A DNA stretch of 64,000 nt, taken from assembly GCA_964510535.1 (NCBI GenBank), contig CAZECG010000009.1, positions 30,303 through 94,302 on the forward strand, written 5' to 3'. Shown here one piece after another: positions 51,168-59,483 of the stretch. This DNA is from JAJPXC01 sp964510535. Its GTDB lineage: Bacteria > Bacteroidota > Bacteroidia > Bacteroidales > Muribaculaceae. Position 1 is the stretch's first letter, and each line of letters opens with the position of its first letter. The translations under genes and the position numbers were made by a program. Under the pieces are notes generated by a model. The model had not been told where the DNA came from. It worked only from the letters and a program-made list of their open reading frames with translations, and ran no database searches.

Positions 51168-52247
51168 TTATCTCAACTCAATGACCGCAAAATCACTGTT
51201 TGTGCCAATGCGAAACGGAGGTCCCCAAAGAGATAAACCGCTTGATACCCAGATGTGCGAGTTGCTCCATTTGCGATAACCATGTCCCTGGTCGTACATA
51301 CAATCAACAAACAGATTGAATGGGAATAGTTGCCCGTGATGAGTATGTCCACACAAAAGCATATCAACTCTTAGAGAATCGGCTTCGGCAAGAGCATAGG
51401 GCTGATGGTCGAGGACCATTGCCGGTTGTTCGGCGTTGGCCTGCGACAGTAACTCAGCAAGCGACTTACGATGGCGGTTTGTACGATCGTCACGACCAAT
51501 AATCTGTACGCCATTAGGGAGTGTTACAATGCTATCGCGCAACAATACAATCGGTGTTCCTTTCAGATAGTCCGTCACCTTGTCTATACCGCTAATATAC
51601 TCATGATTGCCAGGCACCATATAGATGCCAAGCGGCGCATTGATTGTGGAAAGGACTTTGTCAAATGGTTTATCCATGAGCGGTTTGATACTATTGTCTA
51701 TCAGGTCGCCCACTATCAATACGAGGTCGGGGTGCTGTGAATTTATCAACTCAACATAACGCTCCAACGACTTGATTCCCGTGCCATAGCCGAGGTGGAC
51801 ATCGCTAATGGCAACTACGCGCAAATTCCCGCCATCAAAATCTTTGGCGGTGCTGACTTCAATATGTTCCACCTCCGGGTGGCGATAGTTAAAGTATCCA
51901 CACAGCAGTATGACGCAGGTTGCGGGTAGCACATACCACAGCGTATGCCCCATTGTCGGTACGGCAAGTTTTGCAAGGTCAGCCACAATGAGCAACATTA
52001 CCGAGTATAGCAAGAAGCCCATCCAGACCGAACCTGTCGTAAATAGAGCTTTAAGAAACCACGCCGGGAGTTGAGATTCTCTTAAGCCAATAGCCAATAA
52101 TAGTGAAAATGCCGCTATCCAAAAAAACAACGAAATAAACACCTTTATCCACAAAGGCAACCATGCGAAGTCGTGTAACACTCTTGAGTATAGATACCCG
52201 TTAGCGCACATATATATCAACGGCAGCACAAGAAACATAACTTTCAT
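51168..52247 (-). CDS. membrane-anchored metallophosphoesterase
   Basis: 359 residues. Three or four N-terminal membrane helices (residues ~2-125) are followed by a calcineurin-like phosphoesterase domain with all metal-site motifs: VAISDVHLGYG, VGDLIDN, VPGNHEY, the His of VLDHQPYA and LCGHTHHGQLFP. Related membrane-bound enzymes hydrolyse nucleotides or lipid phosphates such as UDP-diacylglucosamine; the present substrate is unknown. It is 6 bp after the AraC-type regulator and shares its transcript. Confidence 0.93.
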   Translation of the reverse strand: MKVMFLVLPLIYMCANGYLYSRVLHDFAWLPLWIKVFISLFFWIAAFSLLLAIGLRESQLPAWFLKALFTTGSVWMGFLLYSVMLLIVADLAKLAVPTMGHTLWYVLPATCVILLCGYFNYRHPEVEHIEVSTAKDFDGGNLRVVAISDVHLGYGTGIKSLERYVELINSQHPDLVLIVGDLIDNSIKPLMDKPFDKVLSTINAPLGIYMVPGNHEYISGIDKVTDYLKGTPIVLLRDSIVTLPNGVQIIGRDDRTNRHRKSLAELLSQANAEQPAMVLDHQPYALAEADSLRVDMLLCGHTHHGQLFPFNLFVDCMYDQGHGYRKWSNSHIWVSSGLSLWGPPFRIGTNSDFAVIELR

Positions 52248-52253
52248 ATCGTC

Positions 52254-53081
52254 TTATTTTATAACACTATTGCGGTACTCTTTTGGCGAGATACCGACAT
52301 ACTGTTTGAAATATTTACGGAAGGTGAATTGTTCGGGGAAGTTCAACTCGACGGCAATCTGCTTTATGCTCTTATCTCGCTGCTCGAGTAATAGTTTGGC
52401 GTATGTTGTCGTTACTGTCGCAATCCACTCCGAAGGAGTTCTTCCCGTAGCGGCCTTGATAAGTGTAGTGAAGTGCCCGGATGAGAGTTTTGCCTCTGAC
52501 GCATACCACGACACACTGCGCTCACGGCTATAGTTCTCATGCAGTGCGAGAAAAAAGCGGTAGGCAATAATCTCCTGCTTATTGAAGTTGTCAACCTGTG
52601 CCGGATAATCGCGGATATGGTAGCCCACCACCTCCAACATCGCCTCATGGCGAATTAGATGGATTTGATGCAAAAGCAAGGTGCGCTCATCGGTGAGTAT
52701 ATCTTCGGCAAGTCGTTGTTGCTTTTGGCTGATGCGGTTGTCTTGGTAAACGATATAGGAAATCTCCTCTTCTGATAGTTGCCAGCAGGGATACTCCTTG
52801 ACCTTCAACGGGATGCCAGTGTCAGCAATGAGTTTAAAAATCGGATAAAACACTTTTAAATCGTTGACAAACGAAATGGCTCGAAAATCGGCAGATGGTG
52901 CAATGCTATATATCTGAACAAGCGGGGTAACGATAAAAACACTTCCTCGTGTCAATCTAAAATTTTGCTCATTTATTACAACATCGGCGTAACCCTCGGT
53001 GCAGAGGGCAAAACCTCCCTTGTTCCAATAGTCTAAAAGCAGGGGGTTGTGTTGTGTTATAATCCCATTATTATCTGCCAT
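52254..53081 (-). CDS. AraC family transcriptional regulator
   Basis: 275 residues. The N-terminal ~150 residues form a cupin-like sensing domain (CTEGYADVVINEQNF, RLTRGSVFIVTP). The C-terminal ~100 are the double helix-turn-helix: SVSWYASEAKLSSGHFTTLIKAATGRTPSEW and SIKQIAVELNFPEQFTFRKYFKQYVGISPKEYR. A regulator of the adjacent efflux and DUF5131 operons is likely, because both carry the same upstream element (47029, 53170). Own -7 box at 53110-53117. Confidence 0.94.
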   Translation of the reverse strand: MADNNGIITQHNPLLLDYWNKGGFALCTEGYADVVINEQNFRLTRGSVFIVTPLVQIYSIAPSADFRAISFVNDLKVFYPIFKLIADTGIPLKVKEYPCWQLSEEEISYIVYQDNRISQKQQRLAEDILTDERTLLLHQIHLIRHEAMLEVVGYHIRDYPAQVDNFNKQEIIAYRFFLALHENYSRERSVSWYASEAKLSSGHFTTLIKAATGRTPSEWIATVTTTYAKLLLEQRDKSIKQIAVELNFPEQFTFRKYFKQYVGISPKEYRNSVIK

Positions 53082-53109
53082 ATAATCCGTTAGTCACTTT
53101 TTAATAGCA

Positions 53110-53117
53110 CAAAGATA
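53110..53117 (-). promoter_or_regulatory. -7 box of the araC-type gene
   Basis: TATCTTTG on the minus strand, 29 bp before the start, divergent from the DUF5131 operon promoter. Confidence 0.55.
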
Positions 53118-53169
53118 ATCACAGATTGAAATTTGGACCGAAAAATTAAATATAATTAGTGGCAATCGT

Positions 53170-53232
53170 GGATATTGCTCAATATTTTGACGATATAAAC
53201 CTTTTAGAAATTTTATAAACAGCGTAATTTTG
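53170..53232 (+). promoter_or_regulatory. promoter/operator of the DUF5131 operon
   Basis: GGATATTGCTCAAT (53170-53183), then TAATTTTG (53225-53232), 20 bp before the ATG. Same element, same spacing and same -7 box as at 47029-47091. Confidence 0.7.
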
Positions 53233-53252
53233 TAATGTAAATTTAGAGGACT

Positions 53253-54071
53253 ATGGATATCAACGACCTTACTTGGAATCCTTGGCACGGTTGCCATAAG
53301 TGCAGCGAAGGGTGTCAGAACTGCTATGCTTTCTTTCTCGATAAGCGTTACGGACGTGATACAAGCCATATTTCGCTCAACAAGTCAAATATTGATTTCC
53401 CGATAAAGCGTGACAAAACGGGCAAATATAAATTGCCAAGCGGCTCGTTTGTGCGTGTCTGTATGACCAGCGACTTCTTCTTGGAGGAGGCTGACGCATG
53501 GCGCGACGAGGCGTGGAACTATATCCGCCAACGCCCCGATGTTACATTCTCTCTTCTCACAAAGCGCGCCGAGCGTATTATCGACCATCTGCCTCGCGAT
53601 TGGGGCAATGGATGGAATCATGTGCAGTTTGCCGTATCGGCTGAAAATCAACGCAGAGTGGATGAGCGTCTGCCATATCTGTTAAAAGTGCCATCAAAGC
53701 ATAAATGGATCAGCGTGAAACCCTTTATCGGCGAGGTCGATTTGTCGAAATATTTGGTTACAGGCGAGATTGAAACCGTCTTGGCCGGTGGCGAAAATTA
53801 CCTCGGTTCACGGCCTCTGCACTACGAGTGGGTGAAATCGCTTAACGAGCAGTGTCGGTCAAACGATGTGCGCCTAATCTTCGGGCAGACGGGAAACATT
53901 TTTATCAAAGATGGCAAAGAGTATAAAATCCGAAACCGTACCGAGCAGATGATTCAGGCGCTCAAATCAGGTTTGCACTATCCCGAAGTCGATATTGAAG
54001 CCGAGATAGCCAAGATTTTGGAGCGCAAAGAGCGAATGAAGGCCCTGCGCGGTAGAAAATGTGAGGAGTAA
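53253..54071 (+). CDS. DUF5131 family protein (phage Gp37/Gp68-like), radical-SAM-like
   Basis: 272 residues. The family opens with TWNPWHGCHKCSEGCQNCY, whose Cys14, Cys17, Cys21 and Cys24 could hold an iron-sulfur cluster; the tail of that motif (CxxCY) resembles radical SAM enzymes. Other family stretches are VCMTSDFFLEEADAWRDEAW, LLTKRAERI and KWISVKPFIGEVDL. Known from phage-like and mobile contexts, chemistry not proven. First gene of a three-gene operon with an OB-fold protein and an HXXEE membrane protein. Confidence 0.88.
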   Translation: MDINDLTWNPWHGCHKCSEGCQNCYAFFLDKRYGRDTSHISLNKSNIDFPIKRDKTGKYKLPSGSFVRVCMTSDFFLEEADAWRDEAWNYIRQRPDVTFSLLTKRAERIIDHLPRDWGNGWNHVQFAVSAENQRRVDERLPYLLKVPSKHKWISVKPFIGEVDLSKYLVTGEIETVLAGGENYLGSRPLHYEWVKSLNEQCRSNDVRLIFGQTGNIFIKDGKEYKIRNRTEQMIQALKSGLHYPEVDIEAEIAKILERKERMKALRGRKCEE

Positions 54072-54073
54072 AA

Positions 54074-54502
54074 ATGATGAAACGATTTTTATATGCACTG
54101 ATTGCGGCAGCAATCATATTGCCTGTCAGCTTAGTGGCACAAAACAAAAACAAAGACAAAAAGATGAACGAAATTACAGCAGTAGCATTGTACGACGCAT
54201 TCCGTAGCGATGCCGAGCAGGCCGCCAAGAAATATGGTATGAAGACAATGCTAATCAGTGGTGTGGCGGTCAATGTCGGCCCCGATGTCTATGGACTACC
54301 CTCGGTAGAGGTGGCAAGCAAAGAGGGCGAGAGTTGTAAGGCTCTTTGTGTACTCCCATTCCTCGACTATCTCAAACTGCGTAAGGTCAGCAAACGCGAT
54401 AACGTAGTGATACAAGGCCAGGTGCGTGGCTACGCCGAGGAGTACGACCTTGTGGTGGTCAAGCAAAGTGTAATAATTTCTGTAAATGGCAAAAAACTCT
54501 AA
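54074..54502 (+). CDS. small exported protein, possible OB-fold (tRNA_anti-like)
   Basis: 142 residues. A signal peptide (MMKRFLYALIAAAIILP...) ends near LVAQ, followed by a charged linker and about 100 residues with beta-barrel-like pattern (KTMLISGVAVNVGPDVYG, LPSVEVASKEG, DNVVIQGQVRGYAEEYDLVV) as in the tRNA_anti-like/OB-fold family of Bacteroidota. It starts 2 bp after the DUF5131 gene. Ligand unknown; family placement by pattern only. Confidence 0.65.
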   Translation: MMKRFLYALIAAAIILPVSLVAQNKNKDKKMNEITAVALYDAFRSDAEQAAKKYGMKTMLISGVAVNVGPDVYGLPSVEVASKEGESCKALCVLPFLDYLKLRKVSKRDNVVIQGQVRGYAEEYDLVVVKQSVIISVNGKKL

Positions 54503-54513
54503 ATACAAATAGT

Positions 54514-55125
54514 ATGAAAAAGACAATGCAGTGGTTGTATGACAACTGGATGAAGGCAACGCCTTTCTTAGCGCTTTATTCGTTTATATTGATTTGGCTT
54601 TATGTCAAGGGACAGAACTACGCACTGTTTCTTATATGGATGCAAGTGCCTATCTATTGGTTTCACGAGTTCGAGGAATATGTATGCCCGGGCGGGTTCC
54701 TCGACTTCTTCAACCGCAAGCCTCTCGGATCAAAGCTGGGCGACTATCCGCTGACAAAGGCTGGCTCATTCTGGATTAACATTCCGCTGGTATATATTCT
54801 GTTGCCTTTGTCGGGTGTCGTATCACATTTCTACGGCATCGAGTGGGGTTTGTGGACAGCTTATTTCTCGGCACTCAACGCTTTTGCGCATGTGGTAATG
54901 TTCTTTATCTTTGGGTTCAAATATAACCCCGGATTGGTGGCGAGTGTCTTTGTGAATATTCCATTCGGAATCTACATGGTGTGGTACTTCCTCTCTAACG
55001 GACTTGTTTCGACAGGTGTAAATATCGCAAGCATCGTATTCGGCATCTTGGCACAAGCCTCGATGATGATTTATGGCTTTGCATATCTCGTTCCTAAAAT
55101 CAAGCGCGAGGGGCTTCGAGCATAA
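54514..55125 (+). CDS. HXXEE domain membrane protein
   Basis: 203 residues with five or so membrane helices. The family's HxxEE motif is visible as WFHEFEEYVCPGG (~residues 46-58), and a second His-rich helix is NAFAHVVMFFIFG. The conserved His and Glu inside or near the membrane suggest a metal- or proton-linked role, but no function is known. It lies 11 bp after the OB-fold gene and ends the operon. Confidence 0.82.
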   Translation: MKKTMQWLYDNWMKATPFLALYSFILIWLYVKGQNYALFLIWMQVPIYWFHEFEEYVCPGGFLDFFNRKPLGSKLGDYPLTKAGSFWINIPLVYILLPLSGVVSHFYGIEWGLWTAYFSALNAFAHVVMFFIFGFKYNPGLVASVFVNIPFGIYMVWYFLSNGLVSTGVNIASIVFGILAQASMMIYGFAYLVPKIKREGLRA

Positions 55126-55132
55126 TAGGTTT

Positions 55133-55179
55133 AGTTTAGTCCGTTGGCGATATACCAGAAACGGACTAAACTCCTTTTT
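55133..55179 (+). terminator. terminator after the HXXEE gene
   Basis: A 13-bp perfect stem (AGTTTAGTCCGTT with AACGGACTAAACT), 14-nt loop and five Ts. Confidence 0.92.
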
Positions 55180-55232
55180 GCTACGGCAGCGCTCAAATAT
55201 ACGCTGACGAAAATAGAAATCATTGCGACTTA

Positions 55233-55279
55233 TGAACTGCACCCCAAAAGTTAGACAAAAACTTTTGGGGTGCAGTTCA
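55233..55279. repeat. 47-bp perfect palindrome resembling joined IS3/IS150-group ends
   Basis: Two 20-bp perfect inverted arms, 55233-55252 (TGAACTGCACCCCAAAAGTT) and 55260-55279, around a 7-nt loop. The arm, with the outermost TG, resembles the terminal inverted repeats of IS150-group IS3 elements; only the two ends remain and no transposase is near. No obvious target duplication. It could also act as a bidirectional terminator between the genes ending at 55125 and 55295. Confidence 0.6.
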
Positions 55280-55294
55280 ATTTTGACACAGCCG

Positions 55295-56941
55295 TCATCC
55301 TAACTTGTAAAGATAACGCTTGATGGAACGCTTGGGAGTCTTTTCAAACTCCTCATGGTAGATTTTAACACGGCGTATCTGGCTATAAGCCGGAAGCTCC
55401 TTGTTGAGCTGCGCTATGTTCTCCTCCATCAAAGCCTGCAAATCGGTGACACCCTGTTTATCCGCATTGTCAAAGTCAGGATACACCAACGCTATAAGCG
55501 AATTGTCATCATCAACCACCACCGACTCGCAGACATAAGGCATATTGTTAAGCTTCTGCTCTATCTCCTCGGGATAGATGTTCTGACCCGACGGCCCGAG
55601 TATCATATTCTTGTCACGACCGCGAATATAGATATAATTGTCCTCATCTATGGTGCAAATATCGCCGGTACTCATCCAACCGTCATGCATCACCTCTTCG
55701 GTGGCCTCAGGGTTCTTATAATACCCCTGCATCACGTTCATCCCCTTGACCCAAAGCACACCGGGGATGTTGTACGGATCAGGAGAGTCAACCTTGATTT
55801 CCATACGGTCAACAGCCACCCCGCACGATGTCTGGCGGTGTTTGTTCCACGGAGCGTATGAAATCAACGGAGCGCACTCCGTCATTCCATAGCCCGACGT
55901 ATAGTGGAAGCCTATGCGATGCAAGAAAGCCTCGACCTCTTTGTTCAGGGCCGCTCCCCCCACTATAATCTCTTCAAGATTTCCACCGAACGTCTCATTC
56001 AAACGCTCCTTGATGCGGCCCAAGAGCCGTTCATCCACAAACGGCACATGGAGCAGTATTTTCATCAACGGCTTGTCAAGAAGCGGGAACACTTTTGTCT
56101 TTATGATTTTCTCGATAATCAGCGGCACGGTAATCACCAACTTAGGCTTCACCATCGCAAACGCATCGATAATCACCTTAGGCGACGGTACACGCGTCAA
56201 GAAATATATGTGACAGCCCCTGATAAACGGGAATATCAGTTCTATCATCAAGCCGTACATATGCGCCATCGGTAGCATCGACACCAATCCGTCTCCCGCC
56301 TTCAAAAACTCAAGGTTATCGAGACAGTAGCGAGCGTTGGACCACATCGCGCGGTAGGGCAACATCACCCCCTTCGAGAATCCCGTAGACCCCGAGGTAT
56401 AGTTTATCAACGCAAGCTCTTCCGGCTTATCTTCATGAAACTTCAAATCATCGGGTGTGAAACGCTCAGGGTATTCGCGACCGAAAAGCTCATTGAGGTG
56501 GGCGCGGGCCGAGGTCAGACGCTCGCTTCTCGACAACAAGAGCGAATAATCGCTCATGAGCAACGCACCCTCGACTCCGGGTATCAGAGCCGGGTCAAGA
56601 TTCTCCCATGTCCCGGCATCGGCAAAAAACAGCTTTGCCTCACTGTGGTTCACGAGATGGTGTATATTGTCAGCCTTAAATTCATGCAGAATCGGGACAA
56701 CTACCGCTCCGTAAGTGACCGACGCAATAAAAGCCACAGCCCACTGCGACGAGTTTTTCCCGCACAGCGCCACGCGGTCGCCAGGCTGCAAGCCAATACT
56801 TTTAAATAATATGTGAAGTTTGGCTGTTTTTCTTGCCACATCGCGATATTGAAACGATACTCCATTGAAATCGGTGAGGGCCAAATCCTCCCAATGCTCT
56901 TTTATGGTATTGAGTAATAGGTTATTCAGTGAATTGGTCAT
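55295..56941 (-). CDS. AMP-binding long-chain acyl-CoA ligase
   Basis: 548 residues from the Met at 56941. The longer frame to 57010 would begin upstream of the -7 box at 56977, so it is not used. ANL-superfamily motifs: the P-loop YTSGSTGFSKGVMLP, the YGMTECAPLISY motif, WMSTGDICTIDEDNYIYIRGR and the C-terminal Lys region PKRSIKRYLYKLG. It activates a carboxylic acid, most likely a long-chain fatty acid, with ATP and CoA. Single gene. Confidence 0.94.
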   Translation of the reverse strand: MTNSLNNLLLNTIKEHWEDLALTDFNGVSFQYRDVARKTAKLHILFKSIGLQPGDRVALCGKNSSQWAVAFIASVTYGAVVVPILHEFKADNIHHLVNHSEAKLFFADAGTWENLDPALIPGVEGALLMSDYSLLLSRSERLTSARAHLNELFGREYPERFTPDDLKFHEDKPEELALINYTSGSTGFSKGVMLPYRAMWSNARYCLDNLEFLKAGDGLVSMLPMAHMYGLMIELIFPFIRGCHIYFLTRVPSPKVIIDAFAMVKPKLVITVPLIIEKIIKTKVFPLLDKPLMKILLHVPFVDERLLGRIKERLNETFGGNLEEIIVGGAALNKEVEAFLHRIGFHYTSGYGMTECAPLISYAPWNKHRQTSCGVAVDRMEIKVDSPDPYNIPGVLWVKGMNVMQGYYKNPEATEEVMHDGWMSTGDICTIDEDNYIYIRGRDKNMILGPSGQNIYPEEIEQKLNNMPYVCESVVVDDDNSLIALVYPDFDNADKQGVTDLQALMEENIAQLNKELPAYSQIRRVKIYHEEFEKTPKRSIKRYLYKLG

Positions 56942-56976
56942 TAGAAAAATGATAGTTATGTTATTACACTCGTTGA

Positions 56977-56984
56977 CAAAATTA
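56977..56984 (-). promoter_or_regulatory. -7 box of the acyl-CoA ligase gene
   Basis: TAATTTTG on the minus strand, 36 bp before the chosen start. Confidence 0.6.
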
Positions 56985-57036
56985 CTAAAAAATCTCAATA
57001 TCACCCCCACTCACGCCCCACTTTTTTCTCCTGTCA

Positions 57037-57067
57037 TTGCTAATATCGTTATTTTAACCTACCTTTG
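57037..57067 (+). promoter_or_regulatory. promoter of the TlpA-like gene
   Basis: TTG (57037-57039), a 20-bp spacer and TACCTTTG (57060-57067), 65 bp before the ATG. Confidence 0.72.
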
Positions 57068-57131
57068 TCATCCTGTCACACTGACACAAACAGTCTTATA
57101 TCAATCCTAATTTTTTTAACTAAATTTCAGA

Positions 57132-58166
57132 ATGAAACGCAAGATTTTACTCATATCAGCTGTAACAGCCATCTCTTTCGCATCATGCTCGGCTCAGACC
57201 CCTGTCGGAAAATACTCTGTGCAAGCCACCCTATCGCCCGACGAAGACGGTGCCACGGCCTACATCATCAACTTTGACAACAGCGAAAAAATCGACAGCG
57301 TCATCGTCGACAACGGCGCGGCGCACTTCGACGGAAACATCAGCGCCCCGACTCTCGCGCGCCTGATTGTCGGTGGAGACCGCTACGGGACTTTCATCCT
57401 TGAACCCGGCAACATAAAACTCGCAAACAAGCTCGCCTCCGGGACACCTCTAAACGAGAAAATGGACAAGCTCGACAAAGAAGCGTCCGCACTCGTCAGC
57501 CGATACCGCGCCCTGCCCGACGACTCTGCTTCTACTGCCGAGCGTAAAGAGATTCTCAACCGATACAACGAGCTGTTCGACTCGATGATGGCCCAAAACA
57601 TCGACAACCCCATAGGCTACTACATCTTCCTGCAAAAAGGATACGAGATGACTTTACCCGAACTCGAACAAGCCATCGCAGCCAACCCCTCGCTCGGAAA
57701 ATATGTACGCGTGGAGAAACTAATCGAAGCTGGCCGCAACAAAGAAAAAACATCCGAAGGCAAAAAATTTGTCGATTTTGAAATAACAGCCCCCGACGGC
57801 TCGTCACAACGGCTGAGCGACTATGTCGGGAAAGGCAAATATGTGCTCGTCGATTTTTGGGCAAGTTGGTGTGGCCCCTGCATCCGTGAGACGGCAGTTA
57901 TTAAAGACATTCTCAAAGAATACGGGCCAAAAGGTCTCGAAGTCCTCGGCGTTGCCGTCTGGGACGAGCCCGACAACACCTTGGCCGCCATAAAAAAGCA
58001 CGACCTGCCATGGCCGCAGATTCTCAACGCTCAGTCGGTGCCTACTGACCTTTACGGCATTTCCGGCATACCATGCATCATCCTATTCTCCCCCGACGGC
58101 ACCATCATAAGCCGCGACAAGCAAGACGAGGAACTGAAAGCCGCCGTTGCCGCCGCCTTGAAATAG
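57132..58166 (+). CDS. TlpA-family thiol-disulfide lipoprotein with DUF4369-like N-terminus
   Basis: 344 residues. The lipobox SFASC lipidates Cys19. Residues ~25-125 resemble DUF4369 (YIINFDNSEKIDSVIVDNG, TFILEPGNIKL), a helical linker follows, and ~210-344 form a thioredoxin-like domain with the redox motif WASWCGPCIRE and the cis-Pro GISGIPCIILFSPDG. It should reduce or exchange disulfides in the periplasm or at the outer membrane, as do many Bacteroidota paralogues of this layout. Own promoter. Confidence 0.93.
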   Translation: MKRKILLISAVTAISFASCSAQTPVGKYSVQATLSPDEDGATAYIINFDNSEKIDSVIVDNGAAHFDGNISAPTLARLIVGGDRYGTFILEPGNIKLANKLASGTPLNEKMDKLDKEASALVSRYRALPDDSASTAERKEILNRYNELFDSMMAQNIDNPIGYYIFLQKGYEMTLPELEQAIAANPSLGKYVRVEKLIEAGRNKEKTSEGKKFVDFEITAPDGSSQRLSDYVGKGKYVLVDFWASWCGPCIRETAVIKDILKEYGPKGLEVLGVAVWDEPDNTLAAIKKHDLPWPQILNAQSVPTDLYGISGIPCIILFSPDGTIISRDKQDEELKAAVAAALK

Positions 58167-58203
58167 GGGGACCGCACGATACTGACAAATCTCATTTTTT
58201 TCG

Positions 58204-58211
58204 TATCTTTG
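58204..58211 (+). promoter_or_regulatory. -7 box of the PorT-like gene
   Basis: TATCTTTG behind a T-rich tract. The predicted leader to the ATG at 58321 is about 105 nt. Confidence 0.55.
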
Positions 58212-58320
58212 CCCCCGCATTTGTTCACCGAGCATAAAAACTCACAAGAAACTGTTTTAAACTCAATTTCCGGTTTACGTCAGTTCTGAATTTAAAGTCT
58301 TGAAATTTAATCAGCTCATA

Positions 58321-58947
58321 ATGAGAATCTACCTTAAGATAGCCATCGCCGCCATAGTAACCATCACCTGCGGCATAAACGCAGCCGCGCAATTCCGCTA
58401 CGGAGCCACTATCGGCACAGATTTCAGCACCCTCAAATTCAAGCAAGACCTCATCACCGTCGGACAGACCACAGGTTTTGAAGCCGGTGTGACGACAGAG
58501 ACCATGTTTCCAGGCATCGGATTCGGCATCGGCTCAGGATTGCTTTACTCAATGCGAGGCGCCAACTTGCACCTCGGTGAGAAAAAAATTTGGGCAAGCG
58601 AAGGTTACGGAAACGAGCGGGCTTATCTCCACTACATTCAGATTCCGCTAAACCTCCGTTTCAAGTGGACACGCATGAGCGGGCTTGAAGACTACATCGC
58701 CCCATTCGTGTTCGGAGGTCCATCTGTTTCATTCCTTGTCGGGCATAGCCACATCCCCGCCCTCAGCTACGCGGCGGCCGATATCGGGCTGGAGGTCGGC
58801 TTCGGCTTCGAAATCTTCAAAAACTGGCAGATAGCGGCAGTCCGCAACTGGGGTGTCACCTACGCCCTAAAGACCAAGCTGCTCGACGACTTCAGCGCAC
58901 AAAACCGCAACTGGAGCATCAGGCTCACATACTACCTGAAACGATAA
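58321..58947 (+). CDS. PorT-like outer membrane beta-barrel protein
   Basis: 208 residues from the ATG at 58321; the in-frame TTG at 58300 is less likely. A signal peptide ends at NAAAQ (about residue 24). The mature part has eight or so amphipathic strands: FRYGATIGTDFSTL, GFGIGSGLLYSM, YLHYIQIPLNLRF and the final SIRLTYYLKR with a charged-terminal pattern. It belongs to the broad PorT/OMP_b-brl_2 group and is small enough to be an 8-strand barrel. Function unknown. Confidence 0.85.
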   Translation: MRIYLKIAIAAIVTITCGINAAAQFRYGATIGTDFSTLKFKQDLITVGQTTGFEAGVTTETMFPGIGFGIGSGLLYSMRGANLHLGEKKIWASEGYGNERAYLHYIQIPLNLRFKWTRMSGLEDYIAPFVFGGPSVSFLVGHSHIPALSYAAADIGLEVGFGFEIFKNWQIAAVRNWGVTYALKTKLLDDFSAQNRNWSIRLTYYLKR

Positions 58948-58958
58948 CAACCACCCGA

Positions 58959-59432
58959 CTACGTTTCACGACCTATAACCATCTGCAAGGCTTCAAAGTC
59001 AGGAATATCCGCCAGGAACACCACCTGGCGGTTTTTGTAATCCACCCGACAGCAATAATGCGACAACCCGTTCGACACTATAAGCACCCCCGCCCTTAAC
59101 ACCATATTATAGCGCACTATCTGGTCAAAAACCTTCTGCGTTATCGAAACAGTCGGAGCTTTATACTCGACTATGACAGCCGGCCGGCCGCCACGGTCGA
59201 AAACAACCGTGTCACATCGGCGCGTCGCGCCGTTTAGCGACAAACCCACCTCATTAGCCATCAGCGAAGCCGGATAACGCTTCTCAGTTATCAGAAACGC
59301 CACAAAATGCTGCCTGACCCACTCCTCGGGGGTCAAAGCGACATAGCGACGACGAAGGCGGTCATAGATTTTCGTTCCTGTGGAATCTTCATGCAACTTC
59401 GCCGCTATCGGCGGTAATGATAGTGCTATCAA
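58959..59432 (-). CDS. orphan type I restriction R-subunit N-terminal (HsdR_N) domain protein
   Basis: 157 residues, no other domain. The PD-(D/E)xK nuclease pattern is RRCDTVVFDRGGRPAVIVEYKA with Asp74, Glu89 and Lys91. WVRQHFVAFLITEKRYPASL is a family feature. There are no HsdM, HsdS or helicase domains, so this is not a restriction system; a housekeeping nuclease role is possible. Divergent from holA, sharing an 89-bp intergenic region with a 12-bp palindrome. Confidence 0.88.
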   Translation of the reverse strand: MIALSLPPIAAKLHEDSTGTKIYDRLRRRYVALTPEEWVRQHFVAFLITEKRYPASLMANEVGLSLNGATRRCDTVVFDRGGRPAVIVEYKAPTVSITQKVFDQIVRYNMVLRAGVLIVSNGLSHYCCRVDYKNRQVVFLADIPDFEALQMVIGRET

Positions 59433-59471
59433 TTTTTTAATCGCTAATTTATGGTTCTATGAAAATTTGTC

Positions 59472-59483
59472 TGTAAATTTACA
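59472..59483. promoter_or_regulatory. palindrome between HsdR_N gene and holA
   Basis: TGTAAATTTACA, a perfect 12-bp palindrome near the middle of the divergent intergenic region, includes TAAATTT in both directions and may contain overlapping -7 boxes. Confidence 0.35.

Noticed and set aside
56942..57010. 23-residue N-terminal extension of the acyl-CoA ligase
   Set aside because: Starts upstream of the predicted -7 box and is unlike the family's N-terminus.
58959..59432. HsdR_N gene as sign of a restriction-modification system
   Set aside because: No methylase, specificity subunit or helicase domain is encoded nearby; the single short domain beside holA does not make a type I system.
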